Shown here piece after piece: positions 35,661-44,166 of a stretch of 64,000 bases of DNA (its first letter is position 1; the number at the start of each line of letters is the position of its first letter). Under the pieces are notes generated by a model, which worked only from the letters and a program-made list of their open reading frames with translations, did not search any database and was not told the origin of the DNA. Source of the stretch: Cyanobacteria bacterium UBA3301. Lineage in GTDB: Bacteria > Cyanobacteriota > Vampirovibrionia > Gastranaerophilales > Gastranaerophilaceae. The position numbers and the translations under genes were made by a program. The stretch is from contig DESZ01000009.1 of assembly GCA_002361485.1 (NCBI GenBank), positions 1 through 64,000 of the forward strand, written 5' to 3'.

Positions 35661-36053
35661 ATGAAAAAATTCTTAGTATTAATTTTAATATTCTCAGGCT
35701 CGATTGTCTTTGCTTCCAATGATGAAGATTCAATATGGAAGCGTGTTGCACCGAATAACTATATCTATGAAGACGGAATAATGGGAACAACCAATATGTA
35801 CGGATTTTCTTTTTTGTTGAAATCATTTAATAAAGGCCAATATGAACCTATAAACGGCAGACAAATTCTATATACGCTTAATCAATATGAGATTAATTGT
35901 GCAAAACGCACATACAAAATCGGTTTTATGGATTCTTATGATGATGACGGCGATTTTATATCTGGCGATTACAACAAATATGCGACCTTTCAACCGATAG
36001 TGGAAGGCACGGCGGTTTATGAAGTTTCAAAAAAGTTGTGTCGCCCGAATTAA
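35661..36053 (+). CDS. Small exported protein, surface-adhesin E-like
   Basis: A 130-residue protein with a signal peptide (MKKFLVLILIFSGSIVFA, cleaved after residue 18). The mature part (LNQYEINCAKRTYKIGF, EGTAVYEVSKKLC) has the YExNCxxRTY pattern and two cysteines seen in surface-adhesin protein E-like families, here only as a weak resemblance. There is no clear ribosome site; TATAAT lies only a few bases before the ATG, so the mRNA may be nearly leaderless. Convergent with the next gene by a 4-base overlap. Confidence 0.7.
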   Translation: MKKFLVLILIFSGSIVFASNDEDSIWKRVAPNNYIYEDGIMGTTNMYGFSFLLKSFNKGQYEPINGRQILYTLNQYEINCAKRTYKIGFMDSYDDDGDFISGDYNKYATFQPIVEGTAVYEVSKKLCRPN

Positions 36054-37231
36054 GGTAACGACGGATGATAATTTAACTTATAACCGTTTAAAATTTGCTG
36101 TTTTGCCTCAAATGAATTATTTTTTGTATCTTTTGATTTAATATAATCTATCCATTTATCATCAACGGAATATTCCCCTAACAGCTCATTATTGAAATCA
36201 CTGTATATTTTTGTTTTTAATAAAATTTCAGGGTGTATTCCATAATATTCAATAAAACCTTTATCAGGATTTTTGCTGTAAACATAAACATCTGCTAGAT
36301 TCATCAGTGCTTTTTTGCGCGAAGAAGACGATTTCCCCCATATTTTTGGATTAATATAAAACTTGTATTCATCCTCTGCTAACTCTATTTTTGAAAATGT
36401 TGTTTGGGCAGTTTGTAATTGTTGTGTTTGTGCAAAATTTCTTATTTCAGTCATATAATTCGGATGCGTTTTAGAATAATTTGTTATAAATATACCAAAC
36501 GTAAAAATGGTAACAATAAACATAACAAACGCCAAAATCGGAGATAACAAACACCATATTAAAGTCTGTTTAGATTGCTCTTTATGAAATTGCTCTAAAT
36601 TGTCATAATTTTTATTTTTATACGCCCATTTATTACCTTTCAAACCGCAAATCAACATGAAAGGAAAACTTGCTGTTGTGAAGCATAAAGGTATCATAAA
36701 TAATGTTTTATATGATTTATTGAACAGTCCCCAAATCCAAGTCCCTATAAATGCGCCCCAATTGAATTTTTGCAAGTTATCAGAAGGTTTTGAGCCCGTA
36801 ATACGTCCTTTTGCACTCATCAAAAATACCAAAATAAATAGTACGAGCCACTTTAAGATATATGTAATTTCAGGTGTATTATTTGTGAATAGTGTTGATG
36901 ATAACATTATTAATATAACAATAATACTTGAAGTAAGAACTGTTTTGTTTTGTTCGCCGGCAATATCGCGTATGCGTTTGATTATAGAGGGGATATACAT
37001 TAAACTCTTTGCAATGCCCGAAATGATCATTAATAATGCTAAGTTTTGCGGCAGTGTACCGTTAGAAACAATAGATGATAATGTTTGGGGATGAGTAAGC
37101 ATATAACAAAGCATAGGCGTAGAAAATATAACTTCAATAATTATTACGATTGTAAGTATGTTAGCTATAAAATTTCTGCGATTAATTACCCCGTTTATGC
37201 CGAATATTTTGTTATTTTCATATAATTCCAT
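36050..37231 (-). CDS. DUF805-DUF2628 fusion membrane protein
   Basis: A 393-residue inner-membrane protein. Residues 1-145 resemble DUF805 (GINGVINRRNFIANI start, about four helices, IIKRIRDIAG). Residues 150-250 resemble DUF2628 (FNWGAFIGTWIWGLFNKSYKTL, KGNKWAYKNKNYDNLEQFHKEQ). A soluble C-terminal tail of about 120 residues with no recognised domain follows. An AGGAG site precedes the ATG. Both domains are of unknown function; the fusion in one chain is worth noting. Confidence 0.7.
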   Translation of the reverse strand: MELYENNKIFGINGVINRRNFIANILTIVIIIEVIFSTPMLCYMLTHPQTLSSIVSNGTLPQNLALLMIISGIAKSLMYIPSIIKRIRDIAGEQNKTVLTSSIIVILIMLSSTLFTNNTPEITYILKWLVLFILVFLMSAKGRITGSKPSDNLQKFNWGAFIGTWIWGLFNKSYKTLFMIPLCFTTASFPFMLICGLKGNKWAYKNKNYDNLEQFHKEQSKQTLIWCLLSPILAFVMFIVTIFTFGIFITNYSKTHPNYMTEIRNFAQTQQLQTAQTTFSKIELAEDEYKFYINPKIWGKSSSSRKKALMNLADVYVYSKNPDKGFIEYYGIHPEILLKTKIYSDFNNELLGEYSVDDKWIDYIKSKDTKNNSFEAKQQILNGYKLNYHPSLP

Positions 37232-37468
37232 GATTTTATCTCCTAAAAATTAAAATTTAACATGGTCTATTTTACCATATATAGAATATATCCATTCCGA
37301 TATTAATATATAATATTAAGAATTGTAAAGCATCCAAAAGCCTTTGCTGTGCTATTTTGTAAATTATTTTTAAAAAAACATCCAAAAGTTTAAAGTTTCG
37401 AATGGATATATCCGATATATATATTGTTGATAGATTAAAACACGGTAAAAATTAAGTAAGGAGTACAC
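37232..37468 (+). promoter_or_regulatory. Regulatory region with long-range inverted and direct repeats
   Basis: ATATATCCATTC (37286-37297) is repeated inverted as GAATGGATATAT (37400-37411), and CATCCAAAAG occurs twice between them. The second arm lies about 60 bases before a short peptide gene with a good ribosome site. This arrangement could be a regulator-binding region or a structured leader. Confidence 0.5.
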
Positions 37469-37603
37469 ATGGACAACAAATCAAAGGTCATGGAGATTGC
37501 GGAAACTAAAATGGAAACGCAAAAAATCAGTTTGGAACAACCTTTGCAAGAACTGTTTGATGAATGTTTGAGCTTTATTTCGGTTTCAAGCTTCGAATTT
37601 TAA
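37469..37603 (+). CDS. 44-residue acidic peptide
   Basis: A short gene not obvious by length but well supported by context: AAGGAG lies 6 bases before the ATG, and a strong terminator follows 26 bases after the stop, so it is a complete transcription unit. The peptide is acidic and amphipathic: MDNKSKVMEIAETKMETQKI, then an acidic middle and a hydrophobic C-terminus LSFISVSSFEF. It has a single Cys at residue 33. It could be a signal-peptide precursor, RiPP precursor or small regulator; no processing enzyme is adjacent. Function unknown. Confidence 0.68.
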   Translation: MDNKSKVMEIAETKMETQKISLEQPLQELFDECLSFISVSSFEF

Positions 37604-37628
37604 ACCAAATGACAAATCAACACTTCTT

Positions 37629-37661
37629 AAAAAAGTAAGGTTTTTGACCTTACTTTTTTTT
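37629..37661. terminator. Bidirectional terminator
   Basis: AAAAAAGTAAGGT pairs perfectly with ACCTTACTTTTTT around TTTTG, between the short peptide gene and the convergent AsmA-like gene. Confidence 0.9.
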
Positions 37662-37667
37662 GCTAAA

Positions 37668-40600
37668 TTAATGTTTTATCCATTTAAAGCTTTTTACATA
37701 ATTACTGCCGTTAATATCTCCGAAAATTTCGGCTTTAAATACTCTAAGAGTGCTGTCTTTATCAAAGTTCGGGATTTTATTTATTTTACTTGAAGATTGC
37801 GGATTTATTTCATTGATATTAATACCGGGAATTTTGTTGAATAATCTGTTTAATGACATATTGCTAATTTTGCCAAGGACGGTTGAAAAATCTTTTGATA
37901 AACTGCCGTATACTTCCATATCTGCAACAAGTGAAGGAATATCATATTTGCCTGTTAAGTACATATTTAATTCTTTTCCGCTAGAATATACATCAATATC
38001 TGTCGCTACTCCGTTCTTTAGCTTAACATCACCTGAAATCTTATCAAAGTTTCCTGTTTTTAACGGAGTTATTAAATCTATTATACCGTTTATTGATAAT
38101 CCGGTAATTCCGCCCGTAACGAGATTTGCAGCTTTTAATAAATATTCCAAAGAACCGAGTTTTGGCATTCTGCCGTCAGTAACATCAAAATGTCCGTTGC
38201 CTGAGAGTGTTTTTACGCAATCCATGCTTGTCGAACCTTTGCAGGCAATATCTAAGTTTCCTGTAACAAGTCCGTACATTTGTCCGGGCATATCAAAAAA
38301 GTTTTCACTTATAATTTGAGCATCGGTACCGTTAATATTCATTGAACTGTTCATTTCCATGTCGGATAAATTGGAAGATATTTTGCCGTCTACGGTTCCG
38401 TTTGCTATATTGAATTTGAAATTGTCTTTTAATATTTTGTCTTCGCCTAAGCTTAATGTAGAAACAAAATCTGTAGCTTCGGCTTTTTTAATAATAATTT
38501 TATCTGCTTTTATCTGTCCGTCTTTAATAATAATTTGTTCCGGAGTAACTGTAATTGTATTTTCGTCTTGAACTTGTTTTGCTCTCAATTTGTCTGTATT
38601 TATATCATCAATTTTTTCCAGAATATTGTTTAAATTAAGTTCATCGGCATTTATTAAAACATTTTCAATAATATATGGCGGATTAGGGTTGTTAACAATT
38701 TGCGCAAGCATTGAGATATCGTTTGTAAGAATAGAACCGCGGGAATTCAGTTCAATGTAATCTTCATTAAATTTCAAACCAATATCTCTTATGGTTGTGT
38801 CCCAAAACGGTATATCTACGCTTGTAATATTTAAATCTCCTAGAATGTATGGAGCAAGAGATGTTCCATTAATTGTTAAATCTGAGGTAAACAAACCTTG
38901 TTTGATTGTCGGTTTTTTCAATACAATGTTAAATATTCTTGCGTTTGTCGGTTCGGAAGTCTTTATTTTAAAGTTGTTAAATCCTAAAATGTTGTCTTTT
39001 AAGAGTTTTATTGTTCCTGAAGCGTTTAATAAATTTTGTATTGAAGTTTTTTTGTTTTGTGAGGTAATTATTTGATTGTATTTTAGAGATTTTATATTGG
39101 CGCTGTTCGGGGTTAATATTGCATTTGTTATAATTTCAACAGGATTAGACGATATTCCTTCGGAATTGCCTGCGGCTGATGAAGCACCTGCAAGAGTTGC
39201 TCCCATATAGTATATAGAAGAGTCTTCTTCTATGTTAAGCTTTGAAGTCGTATGCAATCTGTCCGGATTTCCTTTAATAGATGCGCCGAATTTTACATCA
39301 CCTTTGATTTTTATCGGATATACAGAGTTATCATTATATACTCTGTCCAAAAACTTTTGAGTCAATTTTGCGTGTGTATATAGGTTTAAATATGGATTTT
39401 TTAAAACGTTTGATATACTTCCGTTTAAATATAGCGGCATTGAACTTATTGTGGAATTTATTTGTCCGAGATAGAGTGTATCTCCGCGCATATTTGCTTT
39501 CCCGTTGAGTATTTCAACTTTGGCATTAAGCGGTTTGAATATAAAATTTACATTATCAAGTTTTGTATCGGAATATATGCCGCCGTTTTTCATATAACCT
39601 TTTATATCCACAAAACCATTCAAATCGGAGATATATTCAATATTTTTTTGAATATCTGCGGGTAGTGCTATATGATTGGTTATATCACTCAATGATGCAA
39701 CATTGAAATTGTTCATTTCAAATTTCGCATCTTTAATTTTCATTTTTTTATATATATCCGAACCCGTAAATGACAGAGTGTAAGGGTTATTATAAAAATA
39801 ACCGCTTAATTGAGATGTTTTTAATATTCCTTGTCTGATATTAAAGTCTCCGCCGTTTACTTTTATCGGGTTTGTAGAATTCGTATTAGGCAATATTTTC
39901 CCGTCTACAACAATTTTGTCATAATCCAAATTGCCTGATTCGGCGAGTCCTTTGTATTTTCCTATTATAGAGGTATAAATTCCCCCAGTTTCATCTTTAA
40001 ACGGAATATTTGAATTAGGTTGAAATGCATCGGTTATATCTCTAATCGGCACTTTATCCGAAGTTGCAACCAAATCTATAAGTTTGTCATGTGCCGTTCC
40101 TTTAACTTTTAGCTTTGAATTTCTAATAAATCCGGTCAAATCGTAATCGGCATCTTTTTTGTCAAAATTGACCGCTCCGTTTATGTTATGCAGCGGCAAA
40201 TAAGTGTTTTGCAAAATGGTTGTTGCATTATGTAATGTAATTGTTCCTTTTGCAAACAGATCTTTATTAAACTCAATATGCTCGACATCTTTTGCATTAC
40301 CGTATATATTTAATTTTAAATCTGCAATTCCGTCAGGATGCGTGAAAGGTTTAATAACTTTTTGAACATCAACCATATCATTTGAAGAATTTATAACTTT
40401 CAAAATTGCCGGAATGTTTTGATTTTGGGTTTGCGCAATAACGTCTAATCCGCCTTTTACATTACATTTCCCATAAATTTGGGCATTTTGTCCGTTTATA
40501 GTTGCGGAAGTTGTTTTAAACGGTATTTCTGTATTATTAAAATCAATTTCGCCTGCTCCGTTATGCAACGTGAGATTTTTAATATTATTGAATTCTGCAG

Positions 40601-42161
40601 TTGCATTCCTGAAAAACATCTTGCCAAATAGATGGGGATCAACTTTTTTGCCTCTGGATTGAACATCCAATCGTGCAATCCCTTTTATTTTCATAATAGG
40701 AACAGGACCGAGTTTAAATTTGAATATTTCGTGCAGCGGATTTAATACAATCTGAGCAGGTTCCATTTGTACGGAATCTGTGGTTTTTATGTCGAGTTCG
40801 GAATATTTTGAACCGTCAATCATAATCCAGCCGTCAACCGTTACGTGTTGCTTAGGTTCTGTCGGGACAAAAACGCTTATATCCATTACTTTTCCGCGGA
40901 ATTTTAAATCAACCGAAGCACCTTCGTCTGCGATTAAACCTTTTCTGATAATATATATGCCGCGTATTTTTGCAGAACCAAAGACTTCCGGTCTTGCGCC
41001 GTTTCCTACTATATGTAAATCTGTTTCACCTTCGCCGAAACAGTCGTATGATTTAAGCTTGTATAAATCCATATCAGGTAATAAATCTGCAATTCCGGGT
41101 ATTATTTTTTGAACTTGTTCAAGCTTTGAAGGAGCAACTTTTATCCGTAAATCCATTGCAGGGATTTTTTTCCCTGAAGATGAAAGTTTGCCATCCGCTG
41201 CGATATGAACGCCGTTCCCTTCTATTGTGGCAGTTTTTATTTTTATTCCGCCGGCGATTGTTTCAAATTTAGTTTTTATATCAAGGTCTTCTTTAAAAAT
41301 AATGGAGGAGGGTTTATCTTTTCCTATTATTTCAAGATTCTTGGTATTAATATCGGCAGTTACGTTTTTGTGATGTTTTTTATTCTTTTTAGTTTGAGCA
41401 TTTACGGATAACTGACCTTTTAAATCTTTAACATAACCTTTGGACAGAATTTCAACGTATGGTGCGATTTGGGATAAATCAAAATTGTTTAATTGTGCAT
41501 TGAGCTTTAATTTATCATCCGTAAAATTTGTCAGAGGTAAATCGATTTCAATATCCGAATAATATGGTGTAGAATTTCCGTCAACCGTAAAAACACCTTT
41601 TGTTGCAAGTGAAACCTTATCATCACTGCGGTATGTTGCATTTTTTAAATATTCTCCGTTTATTAGAATGCTTTTATCGGTGTATCTGTCATCAAGAGTA
41701 ATATTGTAGTTCCCTAAATCCATATTAACTTTCGCCAATTTGAATTTAGAATCTTTTTTTTCGATTTCTAACGGATAATCCCCAAGGTAAAACTTTTTGT
41801 CTTTAGACAATATTAAATGGGCATCTTCTTTGTCCGCGTAAACCCTTGCGACTTCAATCTTTTTAAATAACAGCGGAAAAAGTTTTAATTTAACTTTAGG
41901 ATTTTTTAAATATAAAGCTTTTGAATTGTCTTTGTTGATAACAGAGATGCTGTCACTTTTGACCCATACGGACGGAAAACTGCCCATGGATAAATTCGGG
42001 TTTCCTAAATCGACGTTAATTTTTGTTTCTTCATATATTTTTTGTTGAATTTCAGCTTTGTGTTTAGGCAAAGAAACAACCGCAGGAATTCCCCAAAAAT
42101 ACCCTCCGCATAATGCGGCAGCAATTCCTAATGTTGTGACAATTTTCCATTCTCTATTCAT
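37668..42161 (-). CDS. Giant AsmA/TamB-like envelope protein
   Basis: A 1497-residue protein anchored by one N-terminal helix (IVTTLGIAAALCGGYFWGI, about 7-25). It then has an AsmA-like start (KHKAEIQQKIYEETKINVDLGNPNLSMGSFPSVWV, in parts) and a very long run of beta strands, typical of bridge-like lipid-transfer proteins (AsmA, TamB, YhdP) that span the periplasm. The C-terminal region (LSGNGHFDVTDGRMPKLGSLE, SLSKDFSTVLGKISNMSLN) matches AsmA_2/YhdP-type ends. Phospholipid transport to the outer membrane is inferred from the family. No ribosome site is evident. It stands alone. Confidence 0.85.
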   Translation of the reverse strand: MNREWKIVTTLGIAAALCGGYFWGIPAVVSLPKHKAEIQQKIYEETKINVDLGNPNLSMGSFPSVWVKSDSISVINKDNSKALYLKNPKVKLKLFPLLFKKIEVARVYADKEDAHLILSKDKKFYLGDYPLEIEKKDSKFKLAKVNMDLGNYNITLDDRYTDKSILINGEYLKNATYRSDDKVSLATKGVFTVDGNSTPYYSDIEIDLPLTNFTDDKLKLNAQLNNFDLSQIAPYVEILSKGYVKDLKGQLSVNAQTKKNKKHHKNVTADINTKNLEIIGKDKPSSIIFKEDLDIKTKFETIAGGIKIKTATIEGNGVHIAADGKLSSSGKKIPAMDLRIKVAPSKLEQVQKIIPGIADLLPDMDLYKLKSYDCFGEGETDLHIVGNGARPEVFGSAKIRGIYIIRKGLIADEGASVDLKFRGKVMDISVFVPTEPKQHVTVDGWIMIDGSKYSELDIKTTDSVQMEPAQIVLNPLHEIFKFKLGPVPIMKIKGIARLDVQSRGKKVDPHLFGKMFFRNATAEFNNIKNLTLHNGAGEIDFNNTEIPFKTTSATINGQNAQIYGKCNVKGGLDVIAQTQNQNIPAILKVINSSNDMVDVQKVIKPFTHPDGIADLKLNIYGNAKDVEHIEFNKDLFAKGTITLHNATTILQNTYLPLHNINGAVNFDKKDADYDLTGFIRNSKLKVKGTAHDKLIDLVATSDKVPIRDITDAFQPNSNIPFKDETGGIYTSIIGKYKGLAESGNLDYDKIVVDGKILPNTNSTNPIKVNGGDFNIRQGILKTSQLSGYFYNNPYTLSFTGSDIYKKMKIKDAKFEMNNFNVASLSDITNHIALPADIQKNIEYISDLNGFVDIKGYMKNGGIYSDTKLDNVNFIFKPLNAKVEILNGKANMRGDTLYLGQINSTISSMPLYLNGSISNVLKNPYLNLYTHAKLTQKFLDRVYNDNSVYPIKIKGDVKFGASIKGNPDRLHTTSKLNIEEDSSIYYMGATLAGASSAAGNSEGISSNPVEIITNAILTPNSANIKSLKYNQIITSQNKKTSIQNLLNASGTIKLLKDNILGFNNFKIKTSEPTNARIFNIVLKKPTIKQGLFTSDLTINGTSLAPYILGDLNITSVDIPFWDTTIRDIGLKFNEDYIELNSRGSILTNDISMLAQIVNNPNPPYIIENVLINADELNLNNILEKIDDINTDKLRAKQVQDENTITVTPEQIIIKDGQIKADKIIIKKAEATDFVSTLSLGEDKILKDNFKFNIANGTVDGKISSNLSDMEMNSSMNINGTDAQIISENFFDMPGQMYGLVTGNLDIACKGSTSMDCVKTLSGNGHFDVTDGRMPKLGSLEYLLKAANLVTGGITGLSINGIIDLITPLKTGNFDKISGDVKLKNGVATDIDVYSSGKELNMYLTGKYDIPSLVADMEVYGSLSKDFSTVLGKISNMSLNRLFNKIPGININEINPQSSSKINKIPNFDKDSTLRVFKAEIFGDINGSNYVKSFKWIKH

Positions 42162-42214
42162 ATCATAATTATTATATTATAACTTTGCTAATATGCGCAA
42201 TTTATAAAGCTTTT

Positions 42215-42793
42215 TTAATATTTTTCGCATAATATTTGGAAATATGCTCTTTTATGATAGCAATTCGGGCAGTATTCGGGTGCAGACTTGCCGTAGTGAA
42301 CATATCCGCATTCTCGACATAACCAATATTGTTCGGACTCTTTTTCAAATACGGTATTATTTTTTACTTCTTCGTACAGTTGTTTAAATCTTTGTGCGTG
42401 GTGTTTTTCGGCATCTATAACGTTTTTAAACGTTGAAGCGATTGCATCAAAACCTTCCTCGAGCGCAATACGCTGTGCGTTTGGATAAAGGACACTACAT
42501 TCTTCTTCTTCCCCTTTAATTGCGCTTAATAAATTTTCTTCGGTTGAGCCGAATTCAAAGGGGTAAAAGGAATCAACATGTGCATTCGGATTTAATCCAA
42601 TGTGCTTATAAAAAAGTAAAGCGTGTTCATATTCATTATCAGCCGTAATTGAGAAAATCTCCGCAATTTGTTCGTATCCTTCTTTTTTCGCAGTCTTGGA
42701 AAAAAGTGTATATCTGTTTCTGGCTTGTGATTCTCCTGCAAAAGCGTTTATCAATAATTGTTCTGTTTTAGAGCCTCGAAATTTTACGTTCAT
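42215..42793 (-). CDS. rbr: Rubrerythrin
   Basis: A 192-residue non-haem di-iron protein that removes hydrogen peroxide in anaerobes. The four-helix bundle carries iron ligands in ESQARNRYTLF, EYEHALLF and EEGFDAIASTFKNVIDAEKHHAQRF (in parts). A C-terminal rubredoxin-like domain has CRECGYVHYG and CPNC. The ATG at 42793 has GGGAGAA upstream; the longer frame is not needed. It supports an anaerobic lifestyle. Divergent from a 49-residue frame. Confidence 0.94.
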   Translation of the reverse strand: MNVKFRGSKTEQLLINAFAGESQARNRYTLFSKTAKKEGYEQIAEIFSITADNEYEHALLFYKHIGLNPNAHVDSFYPFEFGSTEENLLSAIKGEEEECSVLYPNAQRIALEEGFDAIASTFKNVIDAEKHHAQRFKQLYEEVKNNTVFEKESEQYWLCRECGYVHYGKSAPEYCPNCYHKRAYFQILCEKY

Positions 42794-42952
42794 ATAATAT
42801 TCTCCCTTTAATATATAAAATAAAATCTGCGTATTGAAATAGCAATTACCCCAAAAGCCTGTCCGTTTGGGGAATATATTAAAACAATCCTTTTTGGGGA
42901 TTTTAATCGATATTAAAAGCCTCATAATAAAACTATGATAGTTAGGAAAATT

Positions 42953-43102
42953 ATGGCAGATTTATTATATTATACAAAACAAATAGCCGAACGCATAAGA
43001 TACTATAATGCGATAGTGGATTTTACCGACGAAAGCCATTGGTATAATCCGTTTTATAAGCATCATGAAGTAACCGTTATTTGGGCGGAAGAAGATGATT
43101 AA
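42953..43102 (+). CDS. Small hypothetical protein (49 residues)
   Basis: A short frame with AGGAAA 5 bases before the ATG. The peptide is rich in Tyr, His and Asp (YYTKQIAERIRYYN, FYKHHEVTVIWAEEDD) and has no signal or membrane segment. An in-frame ATG at 42935 would add six residues. It is divergent from rubrerythrin, so co-regulation under oxidative stress is possible but not shown. Confidence 0.45.
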   Translation: MADLLYYTKQIAERIRYYNAIVDFTDESHWYNPFYKHHEVTVIWAEEDD

Positions 43103-43187
43103 GGGAGCTTAGTTTGATAAAACGAAACAATTTTCCATTTTCCACTTTCAATTTTCAATTTAATAAAATGTCTGACCAACGCAACTT

Positions 43188-43310
43188 CATGTCATTACGA
43201 ACATTCTAAGAATGTGTAGTAATCTCATTGATACAATTGGGCAAATTATAAATTGACATATTATATCAATGGGATTGCCACGCTCACTAACGTTCGCTCG
43301 CAATGACATG
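43188..43310. repeat. MITE-like palindromic repeat
   Basis: A 123-bp element with imperfect terminal inverted repeats of about 45 bases: CATGTCATTACGAAC on the left and GCTCGCAATGACATG on the right, with inner arms CTCATTGATA and TATCAATGGG. Smaller hairpins lie inside each arm (ACATTCTAAGAATGT, CGCTCACTAACGTTCGCTCG-like). The GTCATTGCGAGC end is a common type of dispersed repeat in bacteria. The rest of 43103-43418 holds no gene. Confidence 0.72.
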
Positions 43311-43418
43311 TTTGGTGCATTTACCCCCCAAGCAATGACAGGGTTGCTCAGTAAAACCCTCTCCTGTACTCCTGCCTTCAAGCCCTCCGAACTTCCTTAA
43401 TAGTAGCCTACGCCCCTA

Positions 43419-44096
43419 TTAATATCCGTATTGTTCGTGTGCGTTTAAATATTCCCTAACCGTATTCAAAGAAGATTGGACTATACGGGTTACACGCGAT
43501 GGTGACAAGCCAATTTGGGTAGCTATATCTTTTACCTGCATATTACGATAAAATCTGTATTCAACTACCGTTCTTTCTTTTGGCGGAAGTTTTGAAATCG
43601 CTGCTCTTATCATTTTACCCATTTCTGAAATTTCTGCGCTTTCATCAGGTGTTGCGTGATTATCTTTTAAGAAATCAAACGGAGAATCGTTGTCTGAAGC
43701 ATCTGATGCAAGTCCGTCTATTGACAAAACAGTTTCGTAAATCGCTTCACGAACCTTTGCCTGTTTCATATCCATTCCGTCTACTGCTTCTTCTTCGTCG
43801 TATTCATCCTCGGCTTTATGTTTAATAGAGTACCATTTATATCTAATTCTTAATTCGTTTCTAATAGCCCAACGAACAGCGGTTGCTATATAGGCAGCAT
43901 TATATTTGGCAAGTTGTTCGGGGGTTTTGTTTTTAATCATGACTTGGATTGCAATAATCCCGATTGATAGCAATTCTTCGTATTCGACCATGTGGGACGG
44001 AATACGTCTATGCTCGATTCTTGCTACCTTTTGAACTATGTCTATATAGTTCTGTAATGTTTTTTTATCGTCATTAGTCATAATTTTACACATCAA
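43419..44096 (-). CDS. FliA-like sigma-70-family factor
   Basis: A 225-residue alternative sigma factor. Region 2 is VEYEELLSIGIIAIQVMIKNK plus AAYIATAVRWAIRNELRIRY (in parts). Region 4 is LPPKERTVVEYRFYRNMQVKDIA followed by the helix-turn-helix IGLSPSRVTRIVQSSL. The arrangement without region 1 fits the FliA/WhiG/SigF group. The middle part (about 105-150) is acidic and unusual. Start at 44096 or at the ATG five codons later; neither has a clear ribosome site. It lies next to flhB, so a flagellar or envelope regulon is likely. Confidence 0.8.
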   Translation of the reverse strand: MMCKIMTNDDKKTLQNYIDIVQKVARIEHRRIPSHMVEYEELLSIGIIAIQVMIKNKTPEQLAKYNAAYIATAVRWAIRNELRIRYKWYSIKHKAEDEYDEEEAVDGMDMKQAKVREAIYETVLSIDGLASDASDNDSPFDFLKDNHATPDESAEISEMGKMIRAAISKLPPKERTVVEYRFYRNMQVKDIATQIGLSPSRVTRIVQSSLNTVREYLNAHEQYGY

Positions 44097-44166
44097 TAAT
44101 ACAATAAGATAATCAATTCGTTGTCATATATTTGGAGTATCTTTAGATTGATATAATCAGTATTAA

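Noticed and set aside
38359..39075. Plus-strand frames opposite the AsmA-like gene
   Set aside because: Shadows of a long beta-rich gene; no start signals.
43187..43381. A 64-codon minus-strand frame in the 43.2 kb repeat
   Set aside because: It is read through the GTCATTGCGAGC palindrome, a common source of false frames, and has no ribosome site.
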